Assembly (NCBI GenBank): GCA_002366565.1
Contig: DFBJ01000007.1
Span: forward strand, 124,001-188,000
Direction of reading: 5' to 3'
From: Bacteriovoracaceae bacterium UBA3083
GTDB lineage: Bacteria > Bdellovibrionota > Bacteriovoracia > Bacteriovoracales > Bacteriovoracaceae
Length of the DNA: 64,000 nt
Positions 32,720-42,200 of this stretch are shown piece by piece; the stretch's first letter is position 1; every line of letters begins with the position of its first letter. Below the pieces are notes generated by a model, which did not search any database, was not told the DNA's origin, and saw only the letters and a list, made by a program, of their open reading frames with translations. The translations under genes and the position numbers were made by a program.

Positions 32720-33916
32720 TTAAACTTTCTTAACTGAGAGTGCGATACCTTGACCAACACCAATACACATTGTTGCTAATCCTTCTTTAAGGTCATCTCT
32801 ATCTTTCATAATGTGAATTAATGTCGTTAGAATTCTTGCGCCAGATCCACCAAGAGGGTGTCCTAGTGAAATAGCTCCACCATTGAGGTTCACTTTACTT
32901 TCATCAATCTCTAACTCTCTAATACATGCTAAAGATTGAGCAGCAAATGCTTCATTAAGCTCAAATACATCAAAATCAGATACTTTCTTATTGAAGTCCT
33001 TACATAGCTTCTTTGTTGCTTCAATTGGTCCTAGACCCATAACACTTGGATGAACCCCTCTTACTGCAGCTCCTGTAACTTCTACAAGCGGAGTAAGGTT
33101 ATGTTTTTTTATAAAGTCTTCTGAAACTATAACTAAGGCACTGGCGCCGTCATTCATCTGACTTGCATTTCCTGCAGTAACTGTTCCACCTTCTCTAAAT
33201 ACAGTTCTTAGCTTTCCTAAAACTTCCATATTCGTATCAGGTCTTGGCCCTTCATCTCTTGTCACAACATGAGAACTCTTTCTAAGCTTTACTTCTACAG
33301 GAACGACCTCATCATTGAATTTACCCGCTTCCCACGCAGCATGGGCCTTAAGGTGAGACTTAAGGGCGAATTCATCTTGATCTTTTCTAGTGATCTTATA
33401 TTGTTCAGCAACTTCTTCAGCCGTTTCTCCCATTCCAAGAAGTGGGAATAACTCTTTCATCTTTGGGTTTGGAAAACGCCAACCAAAAGTTGTATCATAG
33501 AGTTTAGAATCTCTTCCAAAAGGAGTAGAGCCTTTGGACATTACAAATGGAGCACGAGTCATACTCTCTGCACCACCAACGATAAAACAATCTCCAAAAC
33601 CTGCACTAATTCTTCCAACAGCATCCATAACAGCATCTAGTGAAGATCCACACAGACGATTTATAGTTGTTGCAGGAACTTCAAATGGTAGCTCTGCTAG
33701 CGTTGAGGCCATTCTTGCGAGATTTCTATTATCTTCTCCGGCCTGATTTGCACAGCCGGCTATAATGTCATCTATTTCTGTTAAATCAAAGTTTGCCCAT
33801 GACTTAATATCTTTAAATAGGTGAGCGAGCATATCATCAACTCTTACATGAGATAGTGCTCCACCAAGCTTTCCAATAGGTGTTCTTTTTGCGTAAACAA
33901 TATATGATTTCTTCAT
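32720..33916 (-). CDS. Acetyl-CoA acyltransferase (thiolase), probably PaaJ-type
   Basis: 398 residues. The nucleophilic Cys is C89 in INRLCGSSLDA. NEAFAAQSLAC and GGAISLGHPLGGSGAR carry the His, and a second Cys is in TMCIGVGQG, all typical of degradative thiolases. It cleaves 3-oxoacyl-CoA with CoA. Being last in a minus-strand run of PaaF/PaaG/PaaH-like genes, it could split 3-oxoadipyl-CoA as PaaJ does. The 8-base gap from the preceding gene supports one operon. Chain-length specificity cannot be judged from sequence. Confidence 0.9.
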   Translation of the reverse strand: MKKSYIVYAKRTPIGKLGGALSHVRVDDMLAHLFKDIKSWANFDLTEIDDIIAGCANQAGEDNRNLARMASTLAELPFEVPATTINRLCGSSLDAVMDAVGRISAGFGDCFIVGGAESMTRAPFVMSKGSTPFGRDSKLYDTTFGWRFPNPKMKELFPLLGMGETAEEVAEQYKITRKDQDEFALKSHLKAHAAWEAGKFNDEVVPVEVKLRKSSHVVTRDEGPRPDTNMEVLGKLRTVFREGGTVTAGNASQMNDGASALVIVSEDFIKKHNLTPLVEVTGAAVRGVHPSVMGLGPIEATKKLCKDFNKKVSDFDVFELNEAFAAQSLACIRELEIDESKVNLNGGAISLGHPLGGSGARILTTLIHIMKDRDDLKEGLATMCIGVGQGIALSVKKV

Positions 33917-33924
33917 AAAATTCC

Positions 33925-34605
33925 TTATATTAAGTTTGCTTCTAGGCGCAGCTTTTGACTAGGTCTATATCTTGGGTCACCTGTTACTTTATAGAGCTCT
34001 TCTAGTAAGCATAGAATATTCTTGTGACCAATTTTCTTTGCCCATTCAAAAGGTCCTAGAGGGTAGTTGACACCAAACTTCATTGCAGTATCAATATCCT
34101 TTGGCCTTGCCAATCTGTCTTCAAGTGCAAAGTAAGCTTCGTTGATTATCATTGAGATAACTCTTGGATAAGTAAAACCAATTCCTGGACAGTCTACACG
34201 TAGACCCTCAACATTTAACATTTTAAAGAAGTCTTCAAGACCATCTTTTGTTCTTTCATCTATAGCATAGTACTCGTAACAATTTGTTGGAGATGGGAAG
34301 TTGAAAGAAACAGCTCCTCTTAAACCGGAAACCTTTTCAATAAATAATTCTCCCCAGTATGTTGTAAGATCACTTACGATAGGGAAGTCAAATTGGATAT
34401 TTAAATGCTTAAGTAACTCAAGCTTTTTGTCTGGAGAGATCACTGTGAAGTCTAGAACTAGATCACATTCTCTATAGTGTGACCACTTCTCTTCAAATGG
34501 AGCATGTGACTCTAAGTCATAGAATTCTACATCTAAACCTTTAAGCGTATCATATAGTGGGTGATTTCTTGTTGCTAGGACAAGGAAATTTCTATTCGTA
34601 GTCAT
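33925..34605 (-). CDS. 3-hydroxyacyl-CoA dehydrogenase C-terminal-like protein (second half of a split PaaH)
   Basis: 226 residues from ATG 34605, where GGAGG lies 7 bases upstream. An ATG four codons earlier lacks a Shine-Dalgarno sequence. The N-terminal part is a degenerate Rossmann-like region without GxGxxG. The C-terminal part reads GFTYPRVISMIINEAYFALE, RPKDIDTAMKFGVNYPLGPF, the helical 3HCDH dimerisation domain. E. coli PaaH is one ~475-residue chain with an extra 3HCDH domain at its end. Here that part is a separate gene overlapping the NAD-binding gene by 14 bases. Function as a partner subunit is inferred. Confidence 0.77.
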   Translation of the reverse strand: MTTNRNFLVLATRNHPLYDTLKGLDVEFYDLESHAPFEEKWSHYRECDLVLDFTVISPDKKLELLKHLNIQFDFPIVSDLTTYWGELFIEKVSGLRGAVSFNFPSPTNCYEYYAIDERTKDGLEDFFKMLNVEGLRVDCPGIGFTYPRVISMIINEAYFALEDRLARPKDIDTAMKFGVNYPLGPFEWAKKIGHKNILCLLEELYKVTGDPRYRPSQKLRLEANLI

Positions 34606-35455
34606 AGAAACCTCCATTTGTTTTCTTTCCTAAACGACCGCTATCAACCATCTTTTTTTGTAACTGATGAGGAGCAAATCTTGGTTCATTGTAAAAACTA
34701 TTCCAAACTGATTCTGTAACTGAATAGTTTATATCAATTCCAATTAGGTCCATTAATTCAAATGGTCCCATTCTAAAACCACCACATTTCTTAAGTACAT
34801 TATCAACTTCTTTCATTTTTTCAGTATCATAGTGATTCACTACACGAAGTGATTCTCCGTAGAAGTTTCTTGCTACTCTGTTTACAATGAAGCCAGGAGA
34901 GTCATTACAAATTGCAACTTCCTTCTTGTGCTCAGTAAACCAAGTTGTAAAGTCAGAAATTAACTCCTCTTTACTCCAATGCCCTTTGATAACTTCAACA
35001 AGTTTCATAATAGGGGCCGGATTGAAAAAGTGAAGTCCTAGAAATCTCTCTCTTCTTTCAAGTGGTAGCGATTTTGCTAGGCTTGAGATAGGAATAGAGC
35101 TTGTGTTAGATGCAAAGACAGTTTCTGAATTACAGATTCCATCTAATTTATTAAACACATCATTTTTAATCTCTAAGTTCTCAATTATTGCTTCAATGAC
35201 AAGATCTGTGTCTGGTTTAATATTTTCCCAGTTACAGGCCGATAGAGATTCTTTAAACTTGTTAGTTTCTGCTTCAGAAAACTTTCCTTTAGCTTGAAGT
35301 TTATCCCAAGAGGCATTGATTGAATCAATCGCTGTCTTGACAGTAGCTTCGTTACTATCAAGTAGCTGTACTTTTACTGATTGTTGAGCAAACCATTGAG
35401 CGATTCCTCGCCCCATGGTTCCTGCACCAACGACTAGTACTGAATTAAGTGTCAT
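34592..35455 (-). CDS. 3-hydroxyacyl-CoA dehydrogenase, NAD-binding (PaaH/HBD-type)
   Basis: 287 residues, the size of short 3-hydroxybutyryl-CoA dehydrogenases. VVGAGTMGRGIAQWFA is the NAD motif. HFFNPAPIMKLVEVI carries the catalytic His, and SPGFIVNRVARNFYGE starts the 3HCDH domain that ends GLGKKTNGGFYDYE-like. It oxidises a 3-hydroxyacyl-CoA to the 3-oxo form ahead of thiolase. Neighbours make a phenylacetyl-CoA-derived substrate likely. Its 3' end overlaps the second dehydrogenase-like gene. Confidence 0.9.
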   Translation of the reverse strand: MTLNSVLVVGAGTMGRGIAQWFAQQSVKVQLLDSNEATVKTAIDSINASWDKLQAKGKFSEAETNKFKESLSACNWENIKPDTDLVIEAIIENLEIKNDVFNKLDGICNSETVFASNTSSIPISSLAKSLPLERRERFLGLHFFNPAPIMKLVEVIKGHWSKEELISDFTTWFTEHKKEVAICNDSPGFIVNRVARNFYGESLRVVNHYDTEKMKEVDNVLKKCGGFRMGPFELMDLIGIDINYSVTESVWNSFYNEPRFAPHQLQKKMVDSGRLGKKTNGGFYDYE

Positions 35456-35462
35456 AAAATTC

Positions 35463-36281
35463 CTAATCTCTTTGAGGCTGATCTTCTTCTTTATACTCAG
35501 GTATAACTAGTCCAACTTCGTCACAAAGTACTTCAATTTCTTTTACGAATGCATCTCTTACTTCACCGTTTGTTCTAGCTTTTAGACCAAGGTTTACGTA
35601 AAGATCATTAGCTGCACCTCTAGTTGAACCAAATACGTTCATTACTCTTGGCCACCATAGGTTTAGTCTTTCTTGTAAGAATTTCTTATCGTCTTCTTCT
35701 TTTGCTAGAATTTTTACCCACTTATCTCCGTGAGTTAAGTGCATAACTTCTTCTTTGTAGATTCCTTCAATACCTTTTTTCCAAGGCAGGTAACTAGACT
35801 GAAGTGTATCTTCAAGTTGGTGACCTGCAGCTCTATCCATTAAAAAGTTGAAAAGGATAAAATCTGTCCAGTAGTTAATGTTGTAGTAAAAAATATTAAC
35901 TCTATAGTCATCTTTAATACGCTTAAAACCAATGTTTACTTCATCTTCTTCAAGCTTGTACTCAAGTTGAGTTTTTTCAACATGTCCCATTGTATCGTGA
36001 CCAAGGTCTTCTAAGATCTTGTAGATTACAGAAGCATGTCTCATTTCATCTTTAACGATTTGAGCAACAATTACTTTCTCTCTTAATGTTGGTGCTTTTT
36101 CAATCCATGGCATATATCCCATAGCTCCAGAATATTCTGAATCACCTTGCATCCAAAGTAGGTTAGTTAAGTGTTTTCTGTAAAATTCAGGAAGATCTTC
36201 ACCTTTATCAAATGTTCTTCCGTTTTTAATTTCTTCAAAAAGAGCTTTTTGCTCAGGAGTGTACTCTCTTGCTGTTGTCAT
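35463..36281 (-). CDS. Phenylacetyl-CoA epoxidase family diiron protein (PaaA/PaaC-like)
   Basis: 272 residues, all-helical ferritin-like. LLWMQGDSEYSGAMGYMPWI, QIVKDEMRHASVIYKILEDLG and IYKEEVMHLTHGDKW supply Glu and ExxH pairs suited to a diiron site, as in PaaA. PaaA needs PaaC and, for full activity, PaaB, PaaD and PaaE; none of those is in the window. So either they lie elsewhere or this is a stand-alone relative acting on another arylacetyl-CoA. Adjacent PaaG-like isomerase and PaaH-like dehydrogenase fit ring epoxidation followed by isomerisation. Confidence 0.8.
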   Translation of the reverse strand: MTTAREYTPEQKALFEEIKNGRTFDKGEDLPEFYRKHLTNLLWMQGDSEYSGAMGYMPWIEKAPTLREKVIVAQIVKDEMRHASVIYKILEDLGHDTMGHVEKTQLEYKLEEDEVNIGFKRIKDDYRVNIFYYNINYWTDFILFNFLMDRAAGHQLEDTLQSSYLPWKKGIEGIYKEEVMHLTHGDKWVKILAKEEDDKKFLQERLNLWWPRVMNVFGSTRGAANDLYVNLGLKARTNGEVRDAFVKEIEVLCDEVGLVIPEYKEEDQPQRD

Positions 36282-36290
36282 AATCTCTTC

Positions 36291-37079
36291 CTAGTTTCCT
36301 TTAAAATTTGGTGCTCTCTTCTCAAAAAATGCAGATAGACCTTCTTTATAGTCTTCTGAATTTCCAAGAAATCTTTGAGCATATATTTCGTTATTAATAC
36401 TTTCTTTAAATGTACTTTCAGCTGCCAGTTGAATATTCTTTTTAATGAGTTCAACACAGCTTGGTGCCATTGCATTTATTTTGGCACTAACTTCATTTGC
36501 TTTCTCAATAAGCTCTGCAGCTACAAAGTTTATAAGTCCTGCCTCTGCTAAATCTTCAGATGAAAGTGGCTCATTAAACAAGAAGAAGTCTAGTGTTCTC
36601 TTCTGTCCTAAAGCTCTTGTAAAAGTGAATGAACTTCCAGCATCTGGGGCCAGTCCAAGCTTAGAGAAGCCTGATATGAATCTTATCCCTGGAGCTGCAA
36701 CAATATAGTCACATGCTAGTGCCACTGATAAACCAGCTCCTGCACTAACTCCATTTATTGCTCCAATAACTATCTTTTTTGAGTTTCTTATACTTTGAAC
36801 TAGAGGATTCCATTCTGTTTCTAATGTATTTCCTAGATCTACTGGCTTTTCTCCGGCCTGGACACTTCTATCATTGAGGTCTTGACCAGTACAAAATGCT
36901 TTTCCCTTAGCTGTTAGAATTATTGATCTAACCTCAGAGTCTTTATTTGCAGCTCTAATTGCTTTAACAATTTCATATTTCGCATCAGCATTTAATGCAT
37001 TATAGACTTCTTCACGGTTGATTGTGATTGTCGCTGTTCTATCTTGAACGTCATAAATTATGTAAGAGTAGTCGCTCAT
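36291..37079 (-). CDS. paaG: Enoyl-CoA hydratase/isomerase, PaaG-like
   Basis: 262 residues. The crotonase fold is clear. GKAFCTGQDLNDR is a telling PaaG block, and GAINGVSAGAGLSVALACDY forms the oxyanion hole. In phenylacetate catabolism PaaG isomerises the ring epoxide of phenylacetyl-CoA to an oxepin. It starts directly after the preceding PaaF-like stop, with AGGAAA upstream, so the two are coupled. C-terminal EKRAPNFKGN is usual. Confidence 0.84.
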   Translation of the reverse strand: MSDYSYIIYDVQDRTATITINREEVYNALNADAKYEIVKAIRAANKDSEVRSIILTAKGKAFCTGQDLNDRSVQAGEKPVDLGNTLETEWNPLVQSIRNSKKIVIGAINGVSAGAGLSVALACDYIVAAPGIRFISGFSKLGLAPDAGSSFTFTRALGQKRTLDFFLFNEPLSSEDLAEAGLINFVAAELIEKANEVSAKINAMAPSCVELIKKNIQLAAESTFKESINNEIYAQRFLGNSEDYKEGLSAFFEKRAPNFKGN

Positions 37080-37859
37080 CTAGTTTCCTTTGTATTCAGG
37101 AGATCTCTTCTCTAAAAATGCACTCATTCCTTCTTTTTGATCTTCTGAGGCAAATGTTAAGTAGAAATTTCTTCTTTCATACTCAATTCCATCACTTAGA
37201 GACATTTCCTGTGATTTATTTATTGAGTCTTTAATAAGTTTTGTAGCAATAGGTGACTTGTCTGCAATTTTCTTAGCTACTTCAAAGCTCTCTTGTAAAA
37301 GAGTCATTGAAGGAACAACTTTTGCAATTAAGTTACACTCTAGTGCTTCTCTTGCAGATATCATCTCACCTGTAAGGGCAAGCATCATAGCCTTATTTTT
37401 TCCAACAGCTCTTGTAAGTCTTTGAGTTCCACCAGCTCCTGGAGTCGTCCCTATATTTATCTCAGGTTGTCCAAATTTAGCTTCTTCTCCAGCAATCACA
37501 AAGTCACACGCCATTGAGAGTTCATGACCCCCACCTAGGGCAAATCCATTAACTGCAGCAATGATTGGCTTAGAAATTAATGCAAACTCTTTCCAAAGTC
37601 TTAGACGTTTGTCATTTAACTGGTCCATTGCTGTTGCTTCGGCCATTTTTAATATGTCAGCTCCTGCTGCAAAGGCCCTATCATCTCCTGTGATGATGAT
37701 ACATCTCACTTCTGGAAGATCTTCAAGTCTTCTTAGCTCACTAACAATTTCTTGTAGTAAATCTGTTGTAAGAGCGTTTAAAACTTTTGGTCTATTAAGT
37801 TTTAATAGAGCAATTCTTAAGTCGTTATTGAATGGGTGTGTCGTTATTAGTTCGCTCAT
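37080..37859 (-). CDS. paaF: Enoyl-CoA hydratase, PaaF-like
   Basis: 259 residues. DRAFAAGADILKMAE and AAVNGFALGGGHELSMACDF are standard crotonase active-site blocks. EINIGTTPGAGGTQRL provides the second catalytic Glu, expected for a hydratase. The N-terminus (LLKLNRPKVLNALTTDLL) resembles PaaF, which hydrates 2,3-dehydroadipyl-CoA. Placement next to PaaG-, PaaH- and PaaJ-like genes supports that, but a general short-chain hydratase is possible. One base separates it from the HPPD gene. Confidence 0.82.
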   Translation of the reverse strand: MSELITTHPFNNDLRIALLKLNRPKVLNALTTDLLQEIVSELRRLEDLPEVRCIIITGDDRAFAAGADILKMAEATAMDQLNDKRLRLWKEFALISKPIIAAVNGFALGGGHELSMACDFVIAGEEAKFGQPEINIGTTPGAGGTQRLTRAVGKNKAMMLALTGEMISAREALECNLIAKVVPSMTLLQESFEVAKKIADKSPIATKLIKDSINKSQEMSLSDGIEYERRNFYLTFASEDQKEGMSAFLEKRSPEYKGN

Positions 37860-37860
37860 A

Positions 37861-38952
37861 TTATTCTAGGTATCCTCTTGCAACTTGATCTCTTTCAATT
37901 GCATCAAATAGGGCCTGGAAGTTTCCTTCACCGAAACCATCATTGTTTTTTCTCTGAATGAATTCAAAAAATAATGGTCCAACGTAAGTTTGTGTAAAGT
38001 TTTGAATTAAATATCCTTCAGAGTCACCATCAACTAGAAGTTTTGCATCTTCTAAGTCTTTTAGGTCTTCTTCTACATTTATTCCTCTCTCTGGAATCAT
38101 TTGGTAGTAAGAGCTTGGGATGTCTAAGAATGAAATGTCTCTCTTGATAAGTTCAGGAACTGTACTTAAGATCTTTCCACAAGTAAGGGCGATATGTTGA
38201 ACACCTGGCCCCTTGTGTAAATCAAGGAATTCTTGAATTTGTGACTTACCATTATCAACTTCAGGCTCATTTATAGGAATAATTACTGAACTATTCTCTA
38301 ATTGAACAACTTTTGAATTTAATCCTGTTTTAGCACCTTTAATATCAAAGTATCTTGTTTGAACCATTCCATAAATATCTTGATAGAATTTTACCCATTT
38401 CTCCATGTCGCCTTTAGGAACATTGTTTGTAAGGTGGTCAATTCTAGCAACTCTATTTGTAAGAGGTTGAGCTTTTGGATCATTATCTAACTTTTTAAAC
38501 CCTGGACGAAAGTGACTATTTGGTCTTTCTACAAATTCATTAATAACATCTCCAAAACCTTTGATAGATGCAGTAATAAATGTTCCTTCTTCACATTCAA
38601 CAACTTTAGCGTCAGATACCATTTCAGCACCTCTTTCTACTGCAGTCTTAATTGCATGCTTACAATCTTCAACTAGAAATGAAATCGTTGAAACACCTTC
38701 TCCGTGATTTTTGAAATATGTAGTAGTATGTGATGTTGGGTTATTATCTGAAACTAATAAGAATCTAACTTGTCCTTGAGAGTAAAGCTCAGAATACTTA
38801 TCTTGGCTTTCATAAGTCTTAGAAAAACCAAATTTATAGAATAGGTCTTTTGTTGGAGTCTCTAAAGTTCCACAAGTAAATTCTAAGTGGTCAATTGCTA
38901 GAATCCCAAGTGGGTTCTTATCATTAATTTTTGATTGAGTATTGTTAGACAC
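37861..38952 (-). CDS. hppD: 4-hydroxyphenylpyruvate dioxygenase
   Basis: 363 residues when read from GTG 38952 (AAGGGG upstream). A longer in-frame start at 38991 or 39018 has no Shine-Dalgarno sequence. The 2-His-1-Glu iron site is visible: RIDHLTNNV, GVQHIALTCG, and PLFFEFIQRKN. The C-terminal GEGNFQALFDAIERDQVARG matches HPPD. The enzyme converts 4-hydroxyphenylpyruvate to homogentisate in tyrosine breakdown. First gene of the minus-strand operon, divergent from the indolepyruvate oxidoreductase. The downstream homogentisate dioxygenase and fumarylacetoacetase are not in the window. Confidence 0.93.
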   Translation of the reverse strand: MSNNTQSKINDKNPLGILAIDHLEFTCGTLETPTKDLFYKFGFSKTYESQDKYSELYSQGQVRFLLVSDNNPTSHTTTYFKNHGEGVSTISFLVEDCKHAIKTAVERGAEMVSDAKVVECEEGTFITASIKGFGDVINEFVERPNSHFRPGFKKLDNDPKAQPLTNRVARIDHLTNNVPKGDMEKWVKFYQDIYGMVQTRYFDIKGAKTGLNSKVVQLENSSVIIPINEPEVDNGKSQIQEFLDLHKGPGVQHIALTCGKILSTVPELIKRDISFLDIPSSYYQMIPERGINVEEDLKDLEDAKLLVDGDSEGYLIQNFTQTYVGPLFFEFIQRKNNDGFGEGNFQALFDAIERDQVARGYLE

Positions 38953-39152
38953 TAAACGCCCCTTATTTTCAGTTAATTTTTTATGGGTCATTTTGGTATA
39001 GAAATAATGGAGTTTCAAGGTGCGCAGGGGTGAAATGACGCACTTTTCTTGAGATTTGTGAAAAGTCTTTCTTAAGATTATAAATAGAAGTGATTTTTCG
39101 TAATTTCAGTTGTTTATGTATTACTTTGACACGACCTGATATTTACAAGGAG

Positions 39153-39182
39153 TGACAAAAGGCCTCTCTTTTCCTTATACTG
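39153..39182 (+). promoter_or_regulatory. Probable promoter of the indolepyruvate oxidoreductase gene
   Basis: GTGACA (39153-39158), 18-base spacer, TATACT (39177-39182), about 35 bases before ATG 39217. The 264-base divergent spacer also holds an inverted repeat GTGCG (39020) ... CGCAC (39039) near the hppD side, a possible operator. Confidence 0.5.
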
Positions 39183-39216
39183 TGCTCAAAAAAAACAACT
39201 GATTTAGGAAATACAT

Positions 39217-42200
39217 ATGTCTATAGAAATATTAAATGGCAATGAGCTTATTGTTCAAGGTGGCCTTGAAGCTGGATTTAACCTTTATACTGGTTATCCT
39301 GGGTCTCCGTTAGCTGATTACTTTAATATTCTCTACAAAAGAAAAAATGAGTTCCATGAAAGAGGTATTAGAGTTTCTATTGCCAATTCTGAAGCGAACG
39401 CTGCAGCAATGGCATCTGGGTGTAAGCAAGCTGGTAAAGATTGTTTAGTGGCCATGAAGTCTATGGGACTTCACGTTGCTTCAGATGCTCTCTCTGTGGG
39501 AAATTTTGCAAATCCTGGAGAAGTTAAAATTGATCCAACTACTGGTGAAGAGATCTATCCTGGTGTTGTGATCGTTGTAGGTGATGATCCTTGGTCAATG
39601 TCTACTTCAACTCCTGCAGATTCTAGATATCTTTATAAGCACCTACATATTCCATTTTTAGAACCATCTACTCCACAAGAGTTAAAAGACTGGATGAAAA
39701 TAGCTCTAGAGATTTCTAAGAGAACTTCTGTTTATCAAGGTCTTCTTCTGACAACCTATATGGCCGAAGGTGGAGGACGTGTAGAAATTGGTGAAGCAAA
39801 AGAGGTTGATGGTGAAATTGTTACACTTGATCCCGCTACTTTTGATCTATCTAAGAATGTAATGGTTCCACCAAATTCACTGAAAGCAGATGTTTCAATG
39901 ATTAATGATAGATTTCCTAAAGTAGAGAAGGTTTTATCTGAGTTGTCGCTTGATAAAGTGTTTGGAAAAGAAGATTCAAAAGTTGGTTTCATATCTACAG
40001 GTGTTGTATTTGAAACTCTTAAACAAGTATTAGAAGAGGGGGCTCTATTAGATCACTTTAGCCTATATAAAGTTGCCTGTTCTTATCCTTTAATTACAAA
40101 ACAGTTATTGCCTTATCTAAAAGGGCTCGACACGTTAGTTATTGTCGAAGAAAAAAGAGGCTTCTTAGAAAATGAAATAAAATCATTCTGTGTCGAGCAT
40201 GGAGTTGAATTAAAAATATATGGTAAGAAATTCAATGAGGGGGAAGGTTTTCCTGCTCATGGTGGATTAAGTTTTGAAATTGTAAGAGATAAGACAAAAG
40301 ATTTATTCAATCTACTTGATATTAATATGTGTAAAGATCTTAAGCATGAGAATATCTCTCTAGGTCTAGATCTTCCGAGAAGACTTCCTACTTTTTGTCC
40401 GGGCTGTCCTCATAGAGAAACTTTATCTCTTCTTAAAGATTTAAGAGAAGTTCTAAAAGATGAAGAAGGGCTAAACCTTCTTTCTCATGGTGATGTTGGT
40501 TGTTACTCTCTATCTTTTCTTCCTCCATTTAAAGAGATGCATAACCTTTCTGCAATGGGTCAAGGTGGAGCTCTTGGAGCAGGTGTAGATATATTCTCTG
40601 ACAACCCTTCAGTTGTACTTATGGGAGATTCAACATTCTTCCATTCAGGTTTGACTGATATTTCAAACTCATTACAAATTGGTCACAATATTACTTATAT
40701 CCTTCTAGATAATGATAATACTGCAATGACTGGTCACCAGATGAGTCCAGCTTCTGGAATTACTGTTGAAGGTGTTAAGCGTCCAAGACAAAATATGCTT
40801 TCAGTTGTTAAAGGACTTGGTGTTACAGATGCGATTGATATTAATCCAAGTGATAGATATTTCTATAAGAACTTACTCGTAGATTATATTCATAAACCTG
40901 GTGTGAAAGTAATTGTATCTAATAAAGAGTGTGGACTTACTTACCACGGAAGAATGAAAGCTAAAGAGAGAAAGGCCACAGGAGCAGGTTCTACTGTAGA
41001 GAAAAAGTCTTTCTATCAAATTAATACGTCTGTTTGTGAAGACTGTAGAGCATGTGTTGAAAATACTGGGTGCCCAGGACTTACTCAAATACATGATGCT
41101 TATGGGTCTAAAGTTTCTATCGATCCTCAAATATGTGTTGCTGATAGTTACTGTACAAAAATTAAAGCATGTCCAAGTTTTGAACTTGTAGAAGTTGCAG
41201 ACTATCACCCAACAAAATACAAAAGTACAAAAGAAATATCATTTGATGATTCTTCAATAGAGTTACCAAAGGCCGTTAAGAGCTTTGAAGATATATCTTC
41301 AGGTAAAGATTGGAGAATGGTGGTTACTGGTGTTGGTGGTTCAGGTGTAACTACAATTTCAAGAGTCCTTTCGCATGCTGCAAAGTCTATGAATGGAAGA
41401 ACTGATCTAGACTTTAAATTTATGGATCAAAAAGGTCTTGCTCAGAGAAATGGTAATGTTACAGGACACTTATCAATATATAAGAAAGGTCTTTCTAGAG
41501 GAGCCGTAACTCCTCTTCATAGTGCAGACTTACTTGTTTCTCCTGATCTTTTAGATGCTAGTGGACAACTACAATTCTTAGGTTCTGAGTCACTTGCAAT
41601 TATTGATAAGAAATTTCAGATTCCTTTATCTATTCTTTTAGATAATGGTGAGATTTCTCCTACTTTAACTGAGGCTGAACTTAGAAAGAGCTTAGAAGAT
41701 AATCTAGGAGAAAGAGTTTACTTAGCTTCTATGAAAGAGCTTTGTGATGATATTCTTGGTAAGAGTGTATACGCTTCAGCAATGATTCTTGGGATTGCCT
41801 TCCAGAGTGGGAGACTTCCTTTTACTCTTGAAAATATGAAGGAAGCTTTCTCTAGTGCTATTAAAAAGGGTGAGGTTGAAACAAATTGGTTGGCCTTTAA
41901 CCTTGGAAGAAAAGTATTTCTAAATGGTGATAAGTCCGTAAAGGATCAATACTTCCAGAAGAAAGTATCAAAGTTTAATCACTTTGCTCTACTTGAACAA
42001 AGTATTAGACAGTCGTTCTTACCATGGCAGAACAAAGATACATTTGTTGATTTATTTAATAGTACTTTTAAAAGACTTGAGAAAATGTTCCCATCTATTA
42101 AAAGTAGTTATCTTGCGACTTATCTTCACGATATGTATATATTCAATAGAGGAATGGACGTTCAAGACTTTTTACAGAATGCACTTCTTATTAAGGAGAG

